Source: Bacteroidaceae bacterium (GTDB lineage Bacteria > Bacteroidota > Bacteroidia > Bacteroidales > Bacteroidaceae). Taken from it: DNA of 7,516 bases. Shown here piece after piece: positions 1-6,120 of the stretch. The DNA lies in the NCBI GenBank assembly GCA_024695315.1, contig JAILIJ010000024.1, forward strand, positions 1 through 7,516. Direction: 5' to 3'. Every line of letters starts with the position of its first letter. Positions within the stretch are counted from its first letter, which is position 1. The position numbers were made by a program, and so were the translations under genes. The notes below the pieces were generated by a model that searched no databases, was not told where the DNA came from, and worked only from the letters and a program-made list of their open reading frames with translations.

Positions 1-1375
1 AAAGTTTTTTGCTGCCTCATTTGCGGCATTTGCACTTTGTGCAGGATTTGCGTCATGTTCTGATGATGACGATGATATAGATAATTCTTCTCTTGTTGTA
101 TCTGGAGACTATCATTTTGATGTACTTGTCAGCACAGGTGCCACAACTGGTATGTCATCCAAGGGCGTTGGTAGTACATATATACGAAGTGTATCTGTAG
201 ATTCTGTAGAAAGTCCAACATACGTTATCAATATTGAAGGCATTGGAGCTGATGTTGCTGAATATGATACTGAGGCTATCATTAAGGACGGCTATTATTA
301 TGAGGCAGCTCCAAAGAGTAATTCCTGGTATGGTAAGTATGAGATTTCAAATACTGGTGTTACTACCATAGCACGTTGCCCATTTGGTGAGGCTGTATTC
401 CAGGCTCGTAAGTACACACATGCCTGGATAAATGATGATGAATTGGTATTCTTCGGTTCTAACACAGCTGCTGGTTCTGGTATTCTTCCTACTGTTGAAG
501 GTAAGAATTATATTTACTGGTCACGTGTCAAAGATAATGGTACAAGTCTTTCTCTTGAGGATGAGGGAATTCTTGATTTGACAGATTATTGGTATAAGGC
601 TACTGGCGATAGCATATCTTCTTTCAGTACAAGTGGTTTAGCTACGTATCGTAAGTCTGATAATACAATTATTTATGCGTTTACAGATAAGGCTGTTTCT
701 GAGCAAGCTATGTATATTGCATTTGTTGACGCTTCTACTATGGAAATCAAGAATGTTTACCATGAGACTCGAGTTCAGGAGATGACTGGTACTGCTTTTG
801 GAGAGCTTCAGCAGGACAAGATGTTCTTTGACGATAATGAGAATCTTTACATTTCTTGTGGAACACAGATTCCAGAATCTTCTAAGAATACTCAGCAGTA
901 TGGCTCACTTGTTCGTATCAACAAGGGCGAGTATAAGGCTGATGAGAACTGGATCGCTATGAATACAACAGACTATGGTAAGATTCTTACCGCAGAATAT
1001 ATTGGCGACAACAAGTGTATGCTCTATATCATGGACCCTGCTAAGGCTGGCCTTGTTGACAGTAATGTCAAATATACATCTTCAGCATGGGGACAGAATG
1101 TTTTCAATAGTTTCTATTACATCTTTGACCTTGATACAAAGGAGCTTACAGAACTCACATACGAGGGTAAGAGCCTTCCTGCAAGTTGTGGTTCATTCAC
1201 AGACCGTGTAGCATATTTCAACGGAAAGGTTTATGTGGGTGTTAACCCAGATGAGGCTGTAGATGTAACACGTATCTATGTCTATGATGTTAAGGCTGGC
1301 ACTCTTGTTAAGGGAGCTCAGATTGCAAGCGGTTATTACTTTGACCGTCTGTCAGTTTTGAAGAACATCAAGTAA
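1..1375 (+). CDS. DUF4374-family surface lipoprotein, 5'-partial
   Basis: The reading frame enters from the left edge (codons begin at position 2) and gives 457 residues in the window. The first in-frame ATG, at 152, is internal, because a lipoprotein signal lies upstream of it: a hydrophobic run, then F-A-S-C with the Cys as the 19th residue in the window, so only a few N-terminal codons are missing. The Cys is followed by S-D-D-D-D-D, an acidic run known in Bacteroidota to send lipoproteins to the cell surface. The body is rich in beta-strand-like segments with many Tyr and Asp/Gly turns, fitting the propeller-like fold I associate with DUF4374. Near the C-terminus, IYVYDVKAGTLVKGAQI resembles blades of that family. 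From memory, the siderophore-binding lipoprotein XusB of Bacteroides belongs to this family, and members often sit beside TonB-dependent receptors. Here the gene lies 14 bp before an exported chelatase, probably in one operon. Family assignment is by pattern only; the ligand is unknown. Confidence 0.75.
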   Translation, partial: KFFAASFAAFALCAGFASCSDDDDDIDNSSLVVSGDYHFDVLVSTGATTGMSSKGVGSTYIRSVSVDSVESPTYVINIEGIGADVAEYDTEAIIKDGYYYEAAPKSNSWYGKYEISNTGVTTIARCPFGEAVFQARKYTHAWINDDELVFFGSNTAAGSGILPTVEGKNYIYWSRVKDNGTSLSLEDEGILDLTDYWYKATGDSISSFSTSGLATYRKSDNTIIYAFTDKAVSEQAMYIAFVDASTMEIKNVYHETRVQEMTGTAFGELQQDKMFFDDNENLYISCGTQIPESSKNTQQYGSLVRINKGEYKADENWIAMNTTDYGKILTAEYIGDNKCMLYIMDPAKAGLVDSNVKYTSSAWGQNVFNSFYYIFDLDTKELTELTYEGKSLPASCGSFTDRVAYFNGKVYVGVNPDEAVDVTRIYVYDVKAGTLVKGAQIASGYYFDRLSVLKNIK

Positions 1376-1389
1376 TTTTTGTCATATAG

Positions 1390-2214
1390 ATGAAAAGACT
1401 ATATCTAATTATTATGGCCCTGTGCTGCGCCTTTCCTTTGGTGTGTGCACAGGGTCATATTGCTATTCTTGTAGCGCAGTATGGTTCTTCTCTTGCTGAG
1501 ACGAGGAAGAAGACCATCGATCTCATCTTTCATGATATACAGGCCGATAATTCGGCTGTTGAAGTACGTGAGGCATATATAGCCCCTTATGTACGAAAAA
1601 AGATGGCCCAGGAGGGTGTACGCGTAGATTCTCCGCTTGAAGCTATGATGCGTCTCCGTCTTGACGGATATGATACGGTATATGTCCTTCCTACTCTTCT
1701 TCTTGACGGAACGGAAATGTCTGAGTTGCGTAAGGAAATAGAGAAAGCCGAACCAATGTTTAAGAAAGTTGTGGTAGGCAGTCCTCTGCTTCATAATCTC
1801 GATGATTTCCGGGATGTTGTCTCAATATTGCGAGCAGCCTCTCCAAAAGCGTCCAAGCGTGATGGGGTGGTGTATGTTGGACATGGAAATACTTATTCCA
1901 GTACAGGTACATATTCCATCCTTGATAATATGTTAAAGGACGAGTCTGCCGACAATATTTTCGTAAGTACAATAGAGGGGTATCCAACCTTTAAGACCAC
2001 GATTCGTCAGTTACAAGACTCGAAAATCAAACATGTTACACTTGTTCCTTTACTTCTTGTGTGTGGCAATCATACCTTAAAGGATATTGATGGTGACTAT
2101 AGGTCCAAACTTGAGAGTGAAGGCTTCAAGGTAGATGTTCTCTTTCGTGGTTTAGCAGAAATACCAGAGATACGAGAATTATACAAGCGCAAGGCAAAAT
2201 CTCTTTTGAAGTAA
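1390..2214 (+). CDS. Exported CbiK-like sirohydrochlorin cobaltochelatase / metal chelatase
   Basis: The 274-aa protein resembles class II anaerobic cobalt chelatases of the CbiK type, which insert Co(II) into sirohydrochlorin. Visible landmarks are the N-terminal strand AILVAQYGSS, E109 in the DGTEMSEL segment, H165 in VYVGHGNTY, E196 in TIEGYPT and H228 in LLLVCGNHTLKDIDGD. H165, H228 and E109 align with the metal-binding residues of Salmonella CbiK, so the active site looks intact. Unlike cytoplasmic CbiK it has a Sec signal peptide (residues 1-20, cleavage likely after VCA), placing it in the periplasm; there is no good lipobox. The start at 1390 is supported by this signal peptide; no Shine-Dalgarno sequence is seen. 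Exported CbiK homologues are known (periplasmic CbiK of Desulfovibrio, IhtB of Porphyromonas gingivalis), and IhtB is linked to hemin uptake. Beside a DUF4374 lipoprotein and facing a TonB receptor, a role in metal or tetrapyrrole acquisition is as plausible as B12 synthesis. I am confident of the fold, not of the substrate or reaction direction. Confidence 0.85.
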   Translation: MKRLYLIIMALCCAFPLVCAQGHIAILVAQYGSSLAETRKKTIDLIFHDIQADNSAVEVREAYIAPYVRKKMAQEGVRVDSPLEAMMRLRLDGYDTVYVLPTLLLDGTEMSELRKEIEKAEPMFKKVVVGSPLLHNLDDFRDVVSILRAASPKASKRDGVVYVGHGNTYSSTGTYSILDNMLKDESADNIFVSTIEGYPTFKTTIRQLQDSKIKHVTLVPLLLVCGNHTLKDIDGDYRSKLESEGFKVDVLFRGLAEIPEIRELYKRKAKSLLK

Positions 2215-2228
2215 CGCATTTAGGATAG

Positions 2229-2272
2229 AAAAATCCCTCATGACTTGTCGAGGCAGGTTATGAGGGATTTTT
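2229..2272. terminator. Bidirectional intrinsic terminator between convergent operons
   Basis: A perfect 13-bp inverted repeat, AAAAATCCCTCAT at 2229-2241 and ATGAGGGATTTTT at 2260-2272, brackets an 18-nt centre. As RNA the centre can pair further (GACTTG with CAGGTT, including G-U pairs), giving a stem of about 19 bp with a loop of six or fewer bases. The core CCCTCAT/ATGAGGG is followed by a U-run on either strand, so the element can end both the chelatase transcript, which stops 14 bp before it, and the opposing receptor transcript, whose stop codon lies 28 bp beyond it. Confidence 0.85.
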
Positions 2273-2300
2273 ATTGCTACATTTTTGTATGATATAGAAA

Positions 2301-4154
2301 TTAGAAGTTTATTTTCATACCACCCATAAATGTAGCCTTAGGCATCCAGAAACCTGCATAAGTCTGATATTTTTGTCCTAATAGGTTTTCGCCCTTAGCA
2401 AAAAGAGATACGTTGCTTGAGGCTTTTATATTGGCAGAAAGGTTAAAGAGCAGATATTTCTCTACTTCTTCAGTTTTGCCAGTTTTGACGTACAAGCTAT
2501 TGATATATTGCATGTCAGCCAAGAGAGTCAGAATACCAACGTTATATTGTCCCTGTACGAACAATTTATGTTCTGGAGCACCAGTAACGTGCTTGTTCAT
2601 GTGAAGAAACGAATAATTAGCATTTACAGCCCAATGGCGATTGAAACGATAGTCTCCATTCAGTTCAAATCCCCAGTTATAGAAAGTACCGATGTTCTGC
2701 TGAAGCATTCCTGCGCCATTAGGATTAGCAGCACGTTCTATCATGTTTTTGCCATCTATGTAATATACATTTGCTCCGAAAGAACCATTAGAACCTCTGT
2801 GCTGGAATGACAGCTCATAATTCATCATGCTCTCTGGTTCAAGTTCTGTATTAGCGGCAAACATGTACATTTCAGAGATGACAGGATTTCTGAATCCTTT
2901 GCTTACGAGTGCTTTGATGTCAGACGAAGAGCTAGTATGGAAAGAAACTCCAGCTTGAGGCACCCATTCTGTACCACTTTGAGAATGATGGTCATATCTA
3001 ATACCAGCATCCATAGAAATCCATTCCGTAATGTCTTGCCTGAAGTCTACATAGCCAGCAATCTCATTTTGATTTTCTATCTTGTTAAAATATTTGTTTG
3101 CCCCTGCGAGTGAGTCGTTCCAAGCCTCTCCTCCGAAATGTTGCCAGTCAACTCCTACGGTTGTTCTGTTGCCATCCCATAGTTGAGCACTTTGGAAAAT
3201 GCTTATTCCTCCTATGAAGTCATCATGTTTGTATAGATATTTGCGTGGAGCGGCAGAAGCCACATGTCCGTCGTTAATATTATGGTGTCCCCAGTCGTAA
3301 TATCCTCTGATGCTACCATTTGTCCATCCATAATCATTTCTCAGAGAAAGGCTTGTCAGTCCTCTTACTATCTTAGCTGTTGCATCATATAATGGAGCAG
3401 ACTCAGGACCCGGATTGTCAAAATTGAACTGTGTGAGGTCCATGTCCCATGCCACTTTCCATTCGTCTGTTATTCTGTATCCTAACTTAGCAAATGCTGC
3501 ATATTGTTCGAATTCGCTATTAGGACGATGTCCGTCTGTCTTTCCATAGTTTACTCCCACGAAACTTGAGAATTTTCCGCAGTTCACCATGTTACTTCCT
3601 TCCACTTGCCATGTGCCGTATGATCCAGCCTGCATTCTGATGTTAGTCTTGACTCCATCTTTTGGCTCACGAGTAACGATATTGAGGACACCTCCCATAG
3701 CGTTGCTTCCGTAGTATAAAGAAGCTGGTCCACGTAGTATTTCTACTTTTTCAGCCATCATAGACTGATAGGCGTCAGGTATAGGATGTCCCATAAGTCC
3801 TGCGTATTGTGGTTGTCCATCGATAAGAACAAGTAGTTCCGCTCCGCTTCCCACGCCACGTATCTTCATGGCTCCAGCCGAGTTGGTACTTACTCCGTAT
3901 CCAATCATACCTCTGCTTGTGGTAAAGAGTCCTGGTGTTTGTTGTGTCACCACAGGAAGTAGTGATATGTCGTGGCTATTCTCTATTTTTTCTCTGTTTA
4001 CCGATGTGACTGTCAGAGGCAGATGCCGTATGTCTGTAGCATTACGAGTTCCTGTTACGATTACGTTCTCGAGCGTGTCCACTCGTTCTGCTGATACATT
4101 AGCTACGGCAAGTGTGCCTGCGGCAGCTAAAAAAAATTTTGTTAGTGATTTCAC
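2301..4154 (-). CDS. TonB-dependent outer-membrane receptor (BtuB/CirA-size)
   Basis: The 617-aa protein is an outer-membrane beta-barrel that takes up a scarce ligand using TonB energy. Residues 1-22 are a signal peptide (cleavage after VSA). A TonB-box-like segment LENVIVTGTRN follows at 28-38. The plug spans roughly 40-165, with LLVLIDGQPQYAG, VEILRGPASLYYGSNAMGG and VLNIVT, all typical of TonB receptors. The barrel ends in KINF with the usual C-terminal Phe. There is no N-terminal carboxypeptidase-like domain and the length is near that of BtuB, so it is not SusC-like. The conserved barrel segment reads FRNPVISEMYMF then NTELEPE at about 421-440; it lacks the His and NPNL of classical heme receptors. 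The start is GTG, overlapping the stop of the upstream DUF362 gene (GTGA); an in-frame TAA lies a few codons upstream and no in-frame ATG intervenes, so translation is probably coupled. The ligand is unknown: siderophore, metal chelate or tetrapyrrole are all possible. Confidence 0.9.
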   Translation of the reverse strand: MKSLTKFFLAAAGTLAVANVSAERVDTLENVIVTGTRNATDIRHLPLTVTSVNREKIENSHDISLLPVVTQQTPGLFTTSRGMIGYGVSTNSAGAMKIRGVGSGAELLVLIDGQPQYAGLMGHPIPDAYQSMMAEKVEILRGPASLYYGSNAMGGVLNIVTREPKDGVKTNIRMQAGSYGTWQVEGSNMVNCGKFSSFVGVNYGKTDGHRPNSEFEQYAAFAKLGYRITDEWKVAWDMDLTQFNFDNPGPESAPLYDATAKIVRGLTSLSLRNDYGWTNGSIRGYYDWGHHNINDGHVASAAPRKYLYKHDDFIGGISIFQSAQLWDGNRTTVGVDWQHFGGEAWNDSLAGANKYFNKIENQNEIAGYVDFRQDITEWISMDAGIRYDHHSQSGTEWVPQAGVSFHTSSSSDIKALVSKGFRNPVISEMYMFAANTELEPESMMNYELSFQHRGSNGSFGANVYYIDGKNMIERAANPNGAGMLQQNIGTFYNWGFELNGDYRFNRHWAVNANYSFLHMNKHVTGAPEHKLFVQGQYNVGILTLLADMQYINSLYVKTGKTEEVEKYLLFNLSANIKASSNVSLFAKGENLLGQKYQTYAGFWMPKATFMGGMKINF

Positions 4155-5098
4155 AGTTTGATAATTTTATATTTGCTTGTTCCCATTCCGATTTTTTCTC
4201 CCCATTCGATGATGTGGTAGCCATGCTGTTTTTCAATGCGCTGTTTGAGAGGCTCTGGATTATTCTTTTCGTCTGCCTTAATGTTGTAAATCAAATCATA
4301 GGCAGCTTGGTCGCAAGCTATTGGGTCGGTAGAAGCCACGATTCCTATGTCTTCAATTTCTGGCGCATGAGGATGAGCGTCACAGTCGCAGTCTATAGAG
4401 ATATTATTTAGAACATTTATATACACAATATTACCTTCACCAAAGTAGTTAGCAACCGCCTGAGCTGCAGCAGCCATACTTTCAAGAAAGGCATCTTGTG
4501 GCTGAGTGTGCTGCCATGCATCTGGCAACTTAGAAGTTATTCCATGTGAATGTATATATCCTTTACCTGCACTTGATGCAAAGCCAATGGACTGGTTTTT
4601 AAGCACACCGCCAAAACCGCCCATGACATGTCCCTTGAAGTGTGCGAGGTTGATACAATAGTCGTAGTTAGCGAGATGGTCGCCTACGATATCATATTTA
4701 ATCCATTTCTGGTCTTTGACAGGAATACGCATTTCACCATATTCGTCCATTATGTCAACGGCAAATATAGAGTCAAAACCATGTTCGTGGATTGTCTCCC
4801 AATGTTTGTTTACATCTTGTCGACTTCCTCCGTATGCAGTACAACACTCGATGATTGTACCATTGACTTTTTCAACAAGGTTACGAATAAATGGTGGTTT
4901 GAGATAATTATTGCCACCAAGTTCGCCAGTACTGATTTTCACTCCTACATGTCCATGTGCAGGAACTCCAAGAGCATCATAGATACGTACAAGACTTTCT
5001 GGTGTTATTTCTGAAGTGAAATAAACTTTAGCCTGTTTTTGTGCATTAGCAGACAAACTGGCAAATAGGATTAATAGAGATATTAAAAGTTTTTTCAT
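4151..5098 (-). CDS. Exported DUF362-family protein lacking the ferredoxin insert
   Basis: The 315-aa protein carries DUF362 hallmarks: VGVKISTGELGGNNYLKPPF at about 51-70, NLAHFKGHVMGGFGGVLKN at about 150-168, and DIGIVASTDPIACDQAAYDL at about 250-269. The usual 4Fe-4S ferredoxin-type insert (CxxCxxC) expected after the KGH...GGVLKN motif is absent; a short stretch with H183, H185 and H197 is found instead. Residues 1-19 form a Sec signal peptide (cleavage after ANA, no twin Arg), so the protein should be periplasmic. Potential metal ligands cluster at C237, C239, H242 and H244 (DCDCDAHPH), with further candidates at C85/C86, H154/H157 and C262. It is the first gene of a two-gene unit: its TGA overlaps the GTG of the TonB receptor. 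The molecular function of DUF362 is not established, as far as I know. A periplasmic metal-binding or metal-handling role is my inference from the Cys/His clusters and the neighbours. Confidence 0.8.
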   Translation of the reverse strand: MKKLLISLLILFASLSANAQKQAKVYFTSEITPESLVRIYDALGVPAHGHVGVKISTGELGGNNYLKPPFIRNLVEKVNGTIIECCTAYGGSRQDVNKHWETIHEHGFDSIFAVDIMDEYGEMRIPVKDQKWIKYDIVGDHLANYDYCINLAHFKGHVMGGFGGVLKNQSIGFASSAGKGYIHSHGITSKLPDAWQHTQPQDAFLESMAAAAQAVANYFGEGNIVYINVLNNISIDCDCDAHPHAPEIEDIGIVASTDPIACDQAAYDLIYNIKADEKNNPEPLKQRIEKQHGYHIIEWGEKIGMGTSKYKIIKL

Positions 5099-5144
5099 AT
5101 TGATTATTTTGTTTTCTTAATATTTTGATTTTATCATTTGGTGG

Positions 5145-5152
5145 CAAAATTA
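5145..5152 (-). promoter_or_regulatory. Putative -7 promoter box of the DUF362-TonB receptor operon
   Basis: On the minus strand this reads TAATTTTG, an exact fit to the Bacteroidota -7 consensus TAnnTTTG. It lies 46 bp upstream of the DUF362 ATG, implying a leader of about 40 nt. No convincing -33 TTTG is seen at the usual spacing, so the call rests on the -7 box and its position. Confidence 0.45.
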
Positions 5153-5389
5153 AGGTAAAATATTTGAAAGTCATGTGTTTTCGTTCATGTTTAAATTACC
5201 TCAATTTCGGAAATTAACAATAAGTTTTTCCGTCATCAATCATTTACAGCCTTTTTACTATATTGTTGTGTGTTATTGATGTTGCAGATTCCTTATTCTT
5301 TTTTTTTCGTTAACGTAGGTTACGATGTTAGTAATGTCAGTCTCCAAAAATGAAAACATCTGTTTGGACACTTTTTACCTGTAAATTTC

Positions 5390-5433
5390 TTCGGCAACGC
5401 TTCGTATCACCTTCGTATCAGGTTCGTAAAACC
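5390..5433 (+). repeat. 11-bp tandem repeat, four units
   Basis: Four consecutive 11-mers each begin with TTCG: TTCGGCAACGC, TTCGTATCACC, TTCGTATCAGG and TTCGTAAAACC. The middle two differ only in the last two bases; the outer two are degenerate. The array lies 49 bp before the 10-bp array. Confidence 0.7.
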
Positions 5434-5482
5434 ATCGTCTCAGAAATGCGTTACAAATATACAAAACCAGATAATAATAAAT

Positions 5483-5602
5483 ATGCTTTTCGATGCTTTT
5501 CCATACTTTTCGATGCTTTTCCATACTTTTCTATGCTTTTCTATACTTTTCCATACTTTTCGATGCTTTTCCATACTTTTCCATACTTTTCCATGCTTTT
5601 CG
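5483..5602 (+). repeat. 12-unit 10-bp tandem array with helically phased T4 tracts
   Basis: Twelve uninterrupted units follow the pattern AT[A/G]CTTTTC[C/G/T] with no insertion or deletion. Only two positions vary: the third base (A or G) and the tenth (C, G or T). Every unit holds TTTT flanked by C, that is GAAAAG on the other strand, at exactly 10-bp spacing, close to one helical turn. A 36-bp block is repeated identically at 5496-5531 and 5546-5581, a 50-bp offset that points to an internal duplication of five units. Phased A-tracts are a known cause of intrinsic DNA curvature. Read on the minus strand the array would encode a ten-residue period E-K-Y-G-K-A-W-K-S-M, but neither strand shows evidence of being coding. 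Confidence 0.95.
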
Positions 5603-5875
5603 TTTATGTTTTTATAATTATATTGAAGTTTCTAACTACTCTCAGAAATTGTTGTGCCTTTATCGTGTCAAAAAAACTGATAAATTTATATTATGATAAA
5701 TTCTAATTATTATTTCATGTGCATTGCAGTCGTTGTTTCTAGGTGAAAAAACACTTTTTTTTGAACGATATTTCAGATATAAAATCTTGTTTGCATCTTG
5801 TTACACTAGTTGTCGATGGAATACATTGTGATTCTAAGGTTTTGTTTGGTCAAAAAAATAAAATAATATTCGTAA

Positions 5876-5904
5876 GAGGGTGTGTCTTTTTAAGATGCAC
5901 CCTC
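5876..5904. terminator. GAGGGTG hairpin, possible minus-strand terminator
   Basis: GAGGGTGTGTCTT at 5876-5888 pairs with AAGATGCACCCTC at 5892-5904, giving a 13-bp stem (two G-U pairs) and a 3-nt loop. On the minus strand the stem is followed by an AT-rich stretch that reaches a T7 run about 20 bases later; on the plus strand no T-run follows. It lies about 217 bp beyond the pgeF stop, so it could end a long pgeF 3' UTR. It could instead be a stray mobile or structural repeat. The hairpin is certain; the terminator role is weak. Confidence 0.4.
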
Positions 5905-5911
5905 AGCCTTT

Positions 5912-5944
5912 GTCGTTTAACAGTTGTTTAACGATTGTAAAACG
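5912..5944 (+). repeat. 11-bp degenerate repeat, three units
   Basis: Three consecutive 11-mers, GTCGTTTAACA, GTTGTTTAACG and ATTGTAAAACG, share a TCG/TTG start and a TTTAAC/TAAAAC core. The period and the TCG...AAC theme resemble the 11-bp array at 5390-5433. The array begins 8 bp after the hairpin at 5876-5904. With three imperfect units in AT-rich DNA, chance cannot be excluded. Confidence 0.4.
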
Positions 5945-6120
5945 CATGATTTTTTGTAAAACTTCAAGATGTAAGGTCTGTTGTAGATATACAAAGCGAT
6001 ATGGGACTATATCTAACCGTCTTTTTGGTGACATAGCATTAGAACAAAAGGCTTTAATAAACATGCAGATAAGAATCTGATGAAAGTCCTTGATGTAGAA
6101 GAATTTTATTTATAGAGAAC

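Larger units (their letters stand above)
5099..6120. other. About 1 kb AT-rich intergenic region rich in short repeats
   Basis: No open frame here looks like a gene. The longest frames (about 118 aa and 67 aa on +) are open because the 10-bp array contains no stop codon in any frame, and their translations are low-complexity. The contents that can be named are the DUF362 operon promoter near 5150, an 11-bp repeat array at 5390-5433, the 10-bp array at 5483-5602, a hairpin at 5876-5904, a second 11-bp array at 5912-5944, and a perfect 8-bp inverted repeat (TAGATATA at 5984-5991 with TATATCTA at 6008-6015). The rest, including 5603-5875 and 6016-6120, is AT-rich with nothing recognisable. No tRNA, riboswitch or transposase remnant was identified. 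Confidence 0.7.

Noticed and set aside
152..1375. ATG at 152 as the start of the first gene
   Set aside because: The same frame continues upstream through a lipoprotein signal and Cys to the left edge, so the gene starts outside the window.
1405..1987. Minus-strand open frames opposite the chelatase gene
   Set aside because: They lie fully within a well-supported gene and show no domain or signal features.
4628..5014. Plus-strand 128-aa open frame opposite DUF362
   Set aside because: It is antisense to a gene with clear family motifs and a signal peptide, and its own translation has no recognisable features.
5099..5350. Cobalamin riboswitch upstream of the DUF362-receptor operon
   Set aside because: I searched the leader by eye for B12-box-like sequence and a structured element; none was recognised, and the predicted leader is only about 40 nt.
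5483..5602. CRISPR array
   Set aside because: Units are 10 bp and contiguous with no spacers; this is a simple tandem array.
5350..5706. 118-aa open frame (and a 67-aa one inside it) across the 10-bp array
   Set aside because: The array has no stop codon in any frame, so open frames follow automatically. The translation is low-complexity (Phe/Tyr/Ser/Leu), with no recognisable domain and no promoter or start context.
5876..5944. Terminal inverted repeat of an insertion sequence
   Set aside because: The hairpin resembles some element ends, but no partner copy, target-site duplication or transposase frame is visible in the window.
5984..6015. 8-bp inverted repeat TAGATATA/TATATCTA as an operator or RNA element
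   Set aside because: It is a short, AT-rich palindrome with a 16-nt spacer and is not near a promoter; chance occurrence is likely.
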